Assembly: GCA_900544435.1 (NCBI GenBank)
Contig: UQVG01000073.1
Span: forward strand, 1-8,875
DNA from: an uncultured Erysipelotrichaceae bacterium
GTDB taxonomy: Bacteria > Bacillota_I > Bacilli_A > Erysipelotrichales > Coprobacillaceae
Direction of reading: 5' to 3'
Length of the DNA: 8,875 nt
Numbering within the stretch: the stretch's first letter is position 1; each line of letters begins with the position of its first letter. The translations under genes and the position numbers were made by a program. The notes below the pieces were generated by a model. That model worked only from the letters and a program-made list of their open reading frames with translations, was not told the DNA's origin and did no database searches. Positions 1-6,894 of the stretch are shown piece after piece.

Positions 1-694
<694 letters not shown>

Positions 695-713
695 CTATCA
701 TACATTTAAAGCA

Positions 714-736
714 TAAAAAAAGAACCTCTCGGTTCT
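714..736 (-). terminator. Rho-independent terminator of the DUF6465-like gene
   Basis: The minus-strand transcript reads AGAACC-GAGA-GGTTCT followed by seven U. This is a 6-bp stem closed by a GNRA-type tetraloop, 7 nt past the stop codon. It separates this gene from the downstream aldo/keto reductase. The plus strand has no U tract directly after the stem, so termination should be one-directional. Confidence 0.85.
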
Positions 737-742
737 CCTCTA

Positions 743-1114
743 TTATTTTTTAGTAGTTTTTTTAGCAGTTGTTGCTTTTTTAACAACTGGTTTAGCTTCT
801 TTAGCAGCTACAGCTTTAGCTGGTGCTTTTGCTACAGGAGCTTTTTTAGCTGGTGCTTTTTTTGCAGCTGGTTTTTTAACAACTACTGGATATTCAGGCA
901 TAGCATTAACATCTAATTCACCTTTTAATTCAGAACCATCTTTTTTAATTGCTACAAAGAAAACTTTAGCAGTTTCAGGTAAGTAATAAATATTTAAAGT
1001 TTCAACTTCTGTTGTTTTTACACCTTGTTCTTTTAAAGTTTCTTTAACGTATTTATCTAAATCACCATCTTTAACATTTTTTTCTTGGTATTGTACTTCG
1101 ATCATTGTTTTCAT
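743..1114 (-). CDS. DUF6465-like protein with a histone-H1-like Lys/Ala C-terminal tail
   Basis: This is a 123-residue protein of unknown function. Residues 1-75 form a compact alpha/beta-looking segment (IEVQYQEKNV, LDKYVKETLKEQG, VETLNIYYLPETAKVFFVA, GELDV) that resembles the DUF6465 domain of clostridial proteins. Residues 80-123 are almost entirely Lys, Ala, Pro, Val and Thr in KKAPAK/KKATTAKK-like units, resembling bacterial histone-H1-like tails; a tail of this kind can bind nucleic acid non-specifically, but that is inference. There is no signal peptide or membrane segment, so it should be cytoplasmic. From memory, DUF6465 proteins usually carry the basic stretch at the N-terminus, so the order here may be reversed. 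The start is the ATG at 1114-1112, with another Met three codons later; an in-frame TGA lies three codons upstream. The gene has its own promoter and terminator and so is monocistronic. The site just before the start (GAGAG) is weak. Confidence 0.8.
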   Translation of the reverse strand: MKTMIEVQYQEKNVKDGDLDKYVKETLKEQGVKTTEVETLNIYYLPETAKVFFVAIKKDGSELKGELDVNAMPEYPVVVKKPAAKKAPAKKAPVAKAPAKAVAAKEAKPVVKKATTAKKTTKK

Positions 1115-1146
1115 ATTCTCTCACTTCAAAACCTCAGTTTTTACTT

Positions 1147-1153
1147 CCTCCTT
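1147..1153 (-). promoter_or_regulatory. Perfect AAGGAGG far upstream of the DUF6465-like start
   Basis: AAGGAGG lies 32 nt before the ATG at 1114 on the minus strand, and no productive start codon sits at a normal distance: the nearest candidate is CTG at 1137-1135, whose frame stops after three codons. With the promoter at 1161-1188 it would be at the extreme 5' end of the transcript. It could be a ribosome standby site or a chance match. Confidence 0.4.
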
Positions 1154-1160
1154 GGTAAGT

Positions 1161-1188
1161 ATTCTATACTATTTTTTTTATTTGTAAA
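1161..1188 (-). promoter_or_regulatory. Sigma-A-type promoter of the DUF6465-like gene
   Basis: On the minus strand, TTTACA (1188-1183) and TAGAAT (1166-1161) are separated by 16 nt; each box differs from consensus by one base. The predicted start near 1154 gives a 5' leader of about 40 nt. A/T runs upstream may act as an UP element. Confidence 0.7.
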
Positions 1189-1191
1189 GTG

Positions 1192-1207
1192 TTTTTCTTA
1201 AGAAAAA
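1192..1207. repeat. 16-bp perfect palindrome upstream of the -35 box
   Basis: TTTTTCTTAAGAAAAA is a perfect self-complementary sequence ending 4 bp upstream of the TTTACA -35 box of the DUF6465-like gene. It may be an UP-element-like A/T tract or an operator for an unknown regulator. In such AT-rich DNA it may also be coincidence. Confidence 0.45.
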
Positions 1208-1290
1208 GCGCATGAAATCAACATTTTTCTCTAATCACTTATCATAATAATAAAATATTGTTTTATCTTCAAACCTTTTATCTTAATTTG

Positions 1291-1323
1291 TAAAAAAATA
1301 GAATTGGAAACCCAATTCTATTT
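1291..1323 (-). terminator. Terminator of the MMPL operon
   Basis: The minus-strand transcript forms a stem of about 12 bp with core TAGAATTGG-GTTT-CCAATTCTA, followed by a run of U. The TAG stop codon of the heptad-repeat gene (1320-1318) is the first part of the stem. It ends the two-gene transporter operon. Confidence 0.88.
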
Positions 1324-2871
1324 CTTAGATTTTGAATCAATAATCATGATAAATTTAGTTTTAGCTTCTACACCATCTTTACTATCTGCAAATGTTTTAT
1401 AATCATTAGCTAAATCAACAAGTTTTTGTGTTGTATCTACATCTTTTTTCACTGTATCATTTAAAACACTAGAAATCTTATCTAAACCTTTACTTTTAAA
1501 TAAAGTTAAACCATCAACTAAAGCATCACTACCTTGAGCTAATTGATTTGATGCCGTTTTTAATTGACTACTTGCTTGTACTAAAGTATTAGATCCATCA
1601 CTTAATGAAGATAATCCTTCACTTAATTGTTTAGAACCATCAACAGCACTCTTAGCTCCTTCTTTTAATTGAGCAACTCCACCTGTATAACTTTGTAATC
1701 CTTGATAGAATTTGTTATATGAATCTAATTGTGCTAAAGCTGTTTTGATTGATGGTTGATTTTCTGCTGGTAATTTTGCCATTAAACCATTTAAAACTGT
1801 TTGATAATTATCAATTGTCAATTCAATAGACATTCCTGTAGCAGCCAATTGATTATTAATTTGTGTTTGTGTTGTTGTTAATAAAGTATTAAATACTTGT
1901 TTTGCTCCACCAACTAATGTTGCACTTTGTCCATCTAAAGTAATTAATCCATTATAAAGTGTTTCGATACCTGTTGTTAATTTTTGTGATCCTACAAAAG
2001 CAGAAGCTGCACCTGTTTTTAAAGATTCTACGCCTTGATCAAATTCACTGTATTTAGAAGCATATTGTTTTAAGCCTGATTGTAATGTTTGCCCACCAGC
2101 AATAATTTGATCAAATGATGAATTTAATGTATCTACACTATCATAAACATCATTTAAATCATCAAAATTAATATCTGTTTCAGATAATAATGATGGTGTT
2201 GCTACTGACATTAAACTATTTAATTTAAACTTTGTTGTATCATATTTAATTGTTACAGAATTTAATTTTTCTAAATCTTTATTATTATCATAGTTCTTTG
2301 ATAATCCTGGAGCAGCAATTGCCATAATGATATTAGAAGAACCATTACTAATTACTTTACCATTTGTAACTTCAATATTAGAATTTGTTTTTGTTGGTAA
2401 CATTGTTCCTGTTGTAACGACAAAAGGAACATAAAGTTCTTTACCATCAACAGTTTGTTTTTCATTATTTGTATAATCAATTTGAATTTCTACTTTACCC
2501 TTTTTACCAAGCATATCTTTTAACTTCGTTTTCTTACCATCCAATTTATAAGTTACTTTCATTGAAACAGGTAATGAATTTGTTGTTTTACCTTGGTAAT
2601 AAATATCTTGTCCATCTGTTGTTTGCCATACCAAACTAGAACCATCTTGTTTAAATGTTTCTTTACCATTAACATTTTTAATATTTTTTAATGATGTTTC
2701 ATTTTGATCATTGATAAGATGTTCAGAAACAACTGTTGTTTTTTCTGAACCATTTGTTTTTAACTTACTATAAACTGTTTCTTCTTTTGAATAGGCAAAG
2801 GCAGGAACAATTGAGCTCATGACCATTGTCATTACAACTGCTGAAGAAGTGATTAATTTTGCTTTTTTCAT
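1318..2871 (-). CDS. Secreted Leu-x-x-Gly heptad-repeat (YhgE/Pip-like) partner of the MMPL transporter
   Basis: This 517-residue exported protein has a signal peptide at residues 1-26 (KK, a hydrophobic core, then AFA before Tyr27). Residues 30-225 are a beta-rich extracytoplasmic region (ETFKQDGSSLVWQ, GKVEIQIDYTN, NIIMAIAAPG). From about 240 to 455 it is Ser/Gln/Leu-rich and helical with repeated LxxG units every seven residues, clearest at 402-454 (LKEG, LSEG, LSDG, LAQG, LVDG). These match the xxxLxxG heptads found in YhgE/Pip-like and MMPL-associated proteins. The C-terminus (FIMIIDSKSKK) is short and charged, with no membrane anchor or LPXTG motif. The ATG is 1 bp after the MMPL stop, and its AAGGGG site lies inside the last MMPL codons, so translation is probably coupled. 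It probably works with the pump at the outer face of the membrane, for example as a rigid periplasm-like adaptor; that role is inference. Confidence 0.85.
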   Translation of the reverse strand: MKKAKLITSSAVVMTMVMSSIVPAFAYSKEETVYSKLKTNGSEKTTVVSEHLINDQNETSLKNIKNVNGKETFKQDGSSLVWQTTDGQDIYYQGKTTNSLPVSMKVTYKLDGKKTKLKDMLGKKGKVEIQIDYTNNEKQTVDGKELYVPFVVTTGTMLPTKTNSNIEVTNGKVISNGSSNIIMAIAAPGLSKNYDNNKDLEKLNSVTIKYDTTKFKLNSLMSVATPSLLSETDINFDDLNDVYDSVDTLNSSFDQIIAGGQTLQSGLKQYASKYSEFDQGVESLKTGAASAFVGSQKLTTGIETLYNGLITLDGQSATLVGGAKQVFNTLLTTTQTQINNQLAATGMSIELTIDNYQTVLNGLMAKLPAENQPSIKTALAQLDSYNKFYQGLQSYTGGVAQLKEGAKSAVDGSKQLSEGLSSLSDGSNTLVQASSQLKTASNQLAQGSDALVDGLTLFKSKGLDKISSVLNDTVKKDVDTTQKLVDLANDYKTFADSKDGVEAKTKFIMIIDSKSKK

Positions 2872-2872
2872 C

Positions 2873-4966
2873 TTAACATTCCCCTTTTACATTATTTTTT
2901 AATTGTTTAAAACCGATAGAAGTATGAATAATAACTTTATCAAATACAAGTAAGATTGCTGGAATAACACAAATAACAATAAACATTGAAATAAGTGCTC
3001 CTCTTGACATTAAATTACATAATGATCCAATCATATTCAATTTAGAAATCATTCCTACTCCAAATGTTGCTGCAAAGAATGACATTCCAGAAACAAAGAT
3101 TGAACCTGCAGAATTACTAATTGCATTATCCATTGCTTTAATCTTATCAATACCATTTTTTCTATTTTCCAAATATTTTGTTGTAAGTAAAATAGCATAA
3201 TCAATTGTTGCTCCAAGTTGAATTGTTCCAATAACAATAGAGGCAACAAATGGTAAAACATCACCTGTATAATAGCTGATTGCCATATTGATAAAGATAG
3301 CAAGTTCAATTCCAGAAACTAACAATACTGGAAGTGAAACTGATTTTAAAACAAATAACATAATGATAAAAATAATTCCAATAGATGCAATACTTACATT
3401 CTTAAAGTCTTCATCTGCTATATTAACCAAATCCTTCATGCATGGACCTTCCCCTGCCATTATAGCATTTTTATCATACTTTTTGATAATATGATCAATT
3501 TTATCAATCACTTTAATTAATTTATTGGTTGCAATCTCTTCAGTAGAATTGACAAATATCATTTTATAACGATCACTTTCAAAGATATCTTTTACATCAT
3601 CCGGGATCATTTCATCAGGAATTGCTAGATTTGATAACTCTGATGGTGATAAAACAAGATTAACAGATTCAACATTTTCTATTTCATCAACCATTTTATT
3701 TAAATCATTATCTTTAATATCTTTATTTACTAAAATAACTTGTGAAGCAACTAAATCAAATTCATCACTTAATTCACTATTAGCAACACAACTTTTTAAA
3801 TCTTGTGGTAAATCTTTTGTTAAATTGTAATAACTTTTAACATGTGCATTTCCATAATAAGCTGGATAAGCAATAACTAATGCGACTAATAAAATAATTT
3901 TATAATGTTTAACAACAAAATTTTTAACAACATTAAATGATGGAATAATTGGTTTATGTTTTGTCTTAAAGACAAGTTTATCAAATACTAATAAAAATGC
4001 TGGGAAAATTGTAACTGTTGAAAGAACCCCAATAAAGACACCTTTTGCCATTACAATACCAATATCTGAACCTAATGTTAATTGCATTGTACATAACGCT
4101 AAAAATCCAGCAATAGTTGTAAGTGAGCTTCCTGCAATAGAAACAAGTGTATCACCAATGGCTAATGTCATAGCTTCATCATTTGTCTTTACTTTCAATT
4201 TAGCTTGTTCATATTTATGATATAAGAAAATTGAAAAGTCTGTTGTAACTCCTAATTGTAAAACAGCAGCAATGGCTTTTGTAATATATGAAATTTGACC
4301 TAAGAAAATATTAGATCCCATATTATAAAGAATTGCGAGTCCGATGTTTCCTAATAATAGAAATGGAACAACATAACTATCTAACGATGCCATTAAAACA
4401 ATTAAAACTAAAATAACAGCAACAATAACATAAGTAATAATTTCACTATCAGCAACAATACTTGTATCTAAAGTAGAAGCTGACATTCCACCAATTCGAA
4501 CAACTTCATCACTGGTGATTTCTCTCATTTGCGTAATTGCATCAATGGCTACTGTACTATCTTTAAAAGTAACCAACATCAATTCACTATTACCTTTTTT
4601 AAACTGTTTTGTTACATCACTTGGTAACATTTCTTTAGGAATCGTTGTTCCAATCATATCATTGGCTGATACAACTTTGACAACTCCCTCAATATCTTTA
4701 TATTTTTCTTCTAAATCTAAGACATCTTTTGATGACATATTTTCGACAACACACATTGCAAAAGATCCCATATCAAAATCCTTAGCTAATATATCTTGTC
4801 CTTTCATTGTATCAATATCTTCTGGTAAATAAACAAGAATATCGTAATTGATATCTGTATTGATGTATCCAAATAATGATGGAATACATAGAAGAATTGA
4901 TGCAATAACAATTAGTATTCTATGTTTTACAACAAATTTACCAATTGCTTCTCCTAGCTTTTTCAT
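2873..4966 (-). CDS. MMPL/RND-family membrane transporter
   Basis: This 697-residue RND-superfamily exporter of the MMPL type has two homologous halves. Each half has one membrane helix, a large extracellular loop and a five-helix bundle: helices near 17-34, 176-194, 199-215, 227-249, 277-297, 306-329, then 355-371, 525-541, 545-565, 570-598, 618-640, 655-675. The loops lie at about 35-175 and 372-524. Helix 4 of each half carries a matching motif with an acidic residue, GVTTDFSIFLYHKY (Asp243) and GATIDYAILLTTKY (Asp589). These correspond to the Asp/Tyr proton-relay positions of MmpL proteins, so proton-driven export is expected; related pumps export lipids, peptides or drugs, and the substrate here is unknown. 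The length is that of a short Gram-positive MMPL. The ATG at 4966 has a near-perfect AGGAGGGTGA site. It is the first gene of an operon with the secreted heptad-repeat protein and is divergent from a TetR regulator. Confidence 0.93.
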   Translation of the reverse strand: MKKLGEAIGKFVVKHRILIVIASILLCIPSLFGYINTDINYDILVYLPEDIDTMKGQDILAKDFDMGSFAMCVVENMSSKDVLDLEEKYKDIEGVVKVVSANDMIGTTIPKEMLPSDVTKQFKKGNSELMLVTFKDSTVAIDAITQMREITSDEVVRIGGMSASTLDTSIVADSEIITYVIVAVILVLIVLMASLDSYVVPFLLLGNIGLAILYNMGSNIFLGQISYITKAIAAVLQLGVTTDFSIFLYHKYEQAKLKVKTNDEAMTLAIGDTLVSIAGSSLTTIAGFLALCTMQLTLGSDIGIVMAKGVFIGVLSTVTIFPAFLLVFDKLVFKTKHKPIIPSFNVVKNFVVKHYKIILLVALVIAYPAYYGNAHVKSYYNLTKDLPQDLKSCVANSELSDEFDLVASQVILVNKDIKDNDLNKMVDEIENVESVNLVLSPSELSNLAIPDEMIPDDVKDIFESDRYKMIFVNSTEEIATNKLIKVIDKIDHIIKKYDKNAIMAGEGPCMKDLVNIADEDFKNVSIASIGIIFIIMLFVLKSVSLPVLLVSGIELAIFINMAISYYTGDVLPFVASIVIGTIQLGATIDYAILLTTKYLENRKNGIDKIKAMDNAISNSAGSIFVSGMSFFAATFGVGMISKLNMIGSLCNLMSRGALISMFIVICVIPAILLVFDKVIIHTSIGFKQLKNNVKGEC

Positions 4967-4982
4967 AGTTCACCCTCCTAAA

Positions 4983-4995
4983 TGACCTTTGGTCA
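4983..4995. promoter_or_regulatory. TetR operator 1
   Basis: TGACC-TTT-GGTCA is a perfect inverted repeat lying at the predicted transcription start of the MMPL operon and just before its ribosome binding site. Bound repressor here would block initiation or early elongation. It shares both half-sites with operator 2. Confidence 0.8.
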
Positions 4996-5001
4996 GTTAT
5001 G

Positions 5002-5030
5002 ATAGTAGCACTAAAATGACCATTGGTCAA
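5002..5030 (-). promoter_or_regulatory. Probable promoter of the MMPL operon
   Basis: On the minus strand, TTGACC (5030-5025) and TACTAT (5007-5002) are spaced by 17 nt. The -35 box is part of operator 2. The predicted start near 4995 falls in operator 1. The -10 box is weak (4 of 6), so the position is provisional. Confidence 0.55.
5017..5029. promoter_or_regulatory. TetR operator 2
   Basis: TGACC-ATT-GGTCA is a perfect inverted repeat with the same half-sites as operator 1, its centre 34 bp away. It overlaps the -35 box of the MMPL promoter, so binding should exclude RNA polymerase. Confidence 0.82.
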
Positions 5031-5035
5031 TATAC

Positions 5036-5054
5036 AAATGACTAAAAGTCATTT
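5036..5054. promoter_or_regulatory. TetR operator 3 (variant half-sites)
   Basis: AAATGACTAAAAGTCATTT is a perfect 19-bp inverted repeat. Its TGACT/AGTCA arms differ by one base per arm from operators 1 and 2, and its centre is 22 bp (about two helical turns) from operator 2. It lies 14 bp upstream of the -35 box of the tetR promoter, so it may tune autoregulation or extend a repressor complex over both promoters. Confidence 0.7.
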
Positions 5055-5068
5055 TTTTATATTTTTAT

Positions 5069-5097
5069 TTGACTTTTCAAATTTTAGAACATAAAAT
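5069..5097 (+). promoter_or_regulatory. Promoter of the TetR-family regulator gene
   Basis: TTGACT (5069-5074) and TAAAAT (5092-5097) are spaced by 17 nt. The predicted start near 5104 leaves a leader of only about 16 nt carrying AAAAGGATG. The -35 region also lies in a further palindrome, ATTTGA-CTTT-TCAAAT (5067-5082), which does not match the operator consensus. Confidence 0.7.
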
Positions 5098-5119
5098 ATT
5101 TCTAAAAGGATGTGTTAAA

Positions 5120-5737
5120 ATGGCAATTCAAGATATAAAATCAAAGATAAATGATAATAAACAAGAAAAAGAACGTAAGCTTTTAAATACCGCTTTACAT
5201 TTATTTACTGAAAAAGGAATTAAAAAAACATCTATTCAAGATATTGTTCATGAAGCAGGAATTGCTAAAGGAACTTTTTATTTGTATTTTAAAGATAAAT
5301 ATGAACTTCAAGATGTTTTACTTGCAAAGACTTCTCATGAATTCTTTGCGAATGCTTGTAAAAAAGCCAATCAACATCACTTTGATCGTTTAGATGATAA
5401 AATTGTTTTTATTATAGATTCTATTATTAATGAATTAATTGATCGTCCTAATATTCTTAAGTTTATTCAAAAGAACTTGTCTTTAGGACTTTATAGTGAA
5501 AAGTTAACTGATTTATTAGATAGTGAAGAATTAGGAATTAAGGAATTATTTATAAGAGAAGTAAAAGAAAAGGATATTCCTTTAGAATATCCTGAAATGA
5601 CTTTATTTATGATTATTGAACTTGTCAGTTCAACTGTCTTTACTTCAATTGTTGAAAAACAACCACTTCCAATAGATGAATTTAAACCTCATCTCTATAA
5701 AACGATTCGTTTACTTATCAATGAAAAGATAGATTAA
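5120..5737 (+). CDS. TetR/AcrR-family regulator of the MMPL operon
   Basis: This 205-residue dimeric DNA-binding repressor has the usual TetR length. The N-terminal domain (about residues 16-62) contains LLNTALHLFTEKGIKKTSIQDI and the HTH recognition part HEAGIAKGTFYLYFKDK (44-60). The C-terminal helical region (about 65-205) is the variable ligand-binding/dimer domain, so the inducer cannot be named. The start is the ATG at 5120, with AAAAGGA 9 nt upstream; an in-frame TTG at 5069 would give 17 extra residues, but it is the -35 box of the promoter and has no ribosome binding site. The gene is divergent from the MMPL operon across three palindromes, the standard layout for a local repressor that responds to the pump's substrate. 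It converges on the LysR remnant with a 3-bp overlap of stop codons. Confidence 0.92.
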   Translation: MAIQDIKSKINDNKQEKERKLLNTALHLFTEKGIKKTSIQDIVHEAGIAKGTFYLYFKDKYELQDVLLAKTSHEFFANACKKANQHHFDRLDDKIVFIIDSIINELIDRPNILKFIQKNLSLGLYSEKLTDLLDSEELGIKELFIREVKEKDIPLEYPEMTLFMIIELVSSTVFTSIVEKQPLPIDEFKPHLYKTIRLLINEKID

Positions 5738-5752
5738 TTTCTATCTTTTTTT
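5724..5752 (+). terminator. Terminator of the tetR gene
   Basis: AAAAGATAGA-TTAATT-TCTATCTTTT forms a 10-bp stem followed by more T on the plus strand; the TAA stop codon is in the loop. On the minus strand it gives only a run of four U, so it would be a weak terminator for the LysR remnant. Confidence 0.75.
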
Positions 5753-6434
5753 ATTTGTTCATATAAAGCTCTTGCTACTCTACTAAAAGTTGCTTCTTTT
5801 TTCCATACCAAAGCATATGATTCTTCTAATTTTGGTTCTAAATAGTTAAAACAAATATCTTCATCTAAAGTTTTAGTAAGATGATCATCTGTTGCTAGTA
5901 GATAACCTAAATTATTTCTTACTAATTCTAGATTTGAACCATTGATAACATTATAAGTTGCTTGTACTTTTAAATCTTTTAAATCCATTTGTGCCCAATG
6001 TGCCAATTTTTCTTGAAGACCTAAACGTTGATGTAAAATCAAAGGCATTGTTTGTAATTCTTTAGGGGTTATTGTATCTAATTTAGAATAAAGACTTTCT
6101 TTTTTCATTAAAACACCCATCTTGTTTTATCATTTAAAAATAGATAGCTGAATTTTGTTGTATCAACAGGTTCCAACATCACTGCAAAATCTAATAAACC
6201 ATGTTGTAATCTTTCTCCAATATCAATTGCATCATTACTATAGAAATGTAATTGAATATTAGGATATTTTTCAATAAGTTTAGAAGTCACTTTTAAAATT
6301 TTTTTGTTGTTGAACCTCCAAGATAAAGATTACCTGATAGAACATGAGTATCCTGTGACATTTCATCGACTGTTTTTTGAACTAATTCGATAATTCCCTC
6401 AGCACGTTTTTTTAAATAAAAGACCAGTTTTCTC
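5734..6434 (-). pseudogene. LysR-type regulator remnant: N-terminus lost, multiple frameshifts
   Basis: Three reading frames together spell the ligand-binding part of a LysR-type regulator. From 6434 down: a linker resembling KTGLLFKKRAEGIIELVQKTVDEM, then SQDTHVLSGNLYLGGS, then LIEKYPNIQLHFYSND and DFAVMLEP, then DKTRWGVLMKKESLYSKL and TITPKELQTMPLI, ending EQIKKDRN. Apparent breaks are one base too many in the A7 run (plus 6407-6413), one base too few in the A7/T4 run (about 6295-6307), and one G too few at TGGGTG (about 6115-6119). The winged-helix DNA-binding domain (about 60 residues) is absent; instead an IS remnant lies upstream. Even with the frameshifts repaired the protein could not bind DNA, so this is a real pseudogene. 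Two pieces could still be translated (6290-6108 and 6120-5734) but have no known role. Its former target gene cannot be told. Confidence 0.85.
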
Positions 6435-6450
6435 ATAACTACAATATTAA

Positions 6451-6480
6451 GGCTATGTTAGACGAGATGTGTGTTATTCA
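6451..6480. mobile_element. Candidate terminal repeat of the truncated IS
   Basis: The sequence beginning GGCTATGTTAGACGAGATG lies between the transposase stop codon (6481) and the LysR remnant, where an IS end should be. No matching inverted copy exists between 6718 and 6894, so the other end has been lost. The boundary at 6451 is inferred from position and the GG start, not from a target duplication. Confidence 0.4.
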
Positions 6481-6717
6481 TTAAATAACATTTGCCTTAT
6501 GGATATAATTTTTCCAGCGTACACTACAATTACATTTTACAATTTCATATAACCCTGTTTTTATAGCTGTTAATTTATTCATACTTCTATTGGCAATAAG
6601 TGCAAAGTATTCATTAAGATATTTTGATGATATTCCATGATGCAAATAAAAATAATCTTTTATTTCCTTATGAATAAAGTTTACATGGTTGATGTGATAT
6701 ATTCCTCTCTTTCTTTT
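6481..6717 (-). pseudogene. IS1595 (ISXO2-like) transposase, C-terminal fragment
   Basis: The minus strand from 6717 to 6481 encodes about 78 residues ending in TAA: KRKRGIYHINHVN, then IHKEIKDYFYLHHG and ISSKYLNEYFAL, then a less typical basic tail ending HKANVI. The pattern H-I-N-x-V-N-x-x-H-x-x-x-K, followed by G-[IV]-S-x-K-Y-L-x-x-Y, is the conserved C-terminal end of DDE transposases of the IS1595/ISXO2 type. The final catalytic acidic/Asn residues of the family lie in this HIN-VN block; the catalytic Asp residues farther upstream are absent because an in-frame TAA (6720-6718) and unrelated AT-rich DNA replace them. The fragment is inactive. It sits exactly where the LysR gene loses its N-terminus, so insertion followed by deletion is the likely history. 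Confidence 0.65.
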
Positions 6718-6782
6718 TTACACCATTAATATAATGCACATTTTTTTACAATGTATTCATTATTCTCATTTAGAAAAAAATT

Positions 6783-6796
6783 TCAAAGCGCTTTCG
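6783..6796. promoter_or_regulatory. cre-like palindrome (possible CcpA site)
   Basis: TCAAAGCGCTTTCG contains the palindrome AAAGCGCTTT. It matches the catabolite-responsive element consensus TGWAANCGNTNWCA at 12 of 14 positions, with mismatches only at the outer bases. It lies about 100 bp upstream of the HAD phosphatase start. CcpA control of a sugar-phosphate enzyme would be sensible but is inferred. Confidence 0.35.
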
Positions 6797-6863
6797 ATTT
6801 CTTGCGATTTTTTTGATAATTTATTATTTTTAACTGTTAAAGAAAGAATATGATATATGATTT

Positions 6864-6872
6864 TGTTAGAAT
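6864..6872 (+). promoter_or_regulatory. Possible extended -10 promoter of the HAD gene
   Basis: TGTTAGAAT is an extended -10 element (TGn plus TAGAAT) and would start transcription near 6879, giving a leader of about 16 nt like those of the tetR and aldo/keto reductase genes here. No good -35 box is present. A competing weak pair is TTGCGA (6802-6807) with TATTTT (6825-6830). Confidence 0.35.
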
Positions 6873-6894
6873 GATAATGTATGGAGGATTTATT

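Larger units (their letters stand above)
6435..6894. other. Gene-free stretch: IS remnant and promoter region
   Basis: These 460 bp hold no intact gene. They contain a probable IS end (6451-6480), the 3' fragment of a transposase (6481-6717), then about 177 bp of AT-rich DNA with a cre-like palindrome and the promoter of the HAD gene. Confidence 0.7.

Noticed and set aside
3055..4832. Open frames inside the MMPL gene (3055-3309 minus, 3288-3494 plus, 4515-4832 plus)
   Set aside because: They are antisense or out of frame with a strongly conserved transporter gene and lack ribosome binding sites.
5069..5119. N-terminal extension of the TetR protein from TTG at 5069
   Set aside because: The TTG belongs to the -35 box of the gene's own promoter and has no ribosome binding site; ATG at 5120 has one.
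6850..6894. N-terminal extension of the HAD protein from ATG at 6850
   Set aside because: Motif I should start within a few residues of the N-terminus, and GGAGG is placed for the ATG at 6895.
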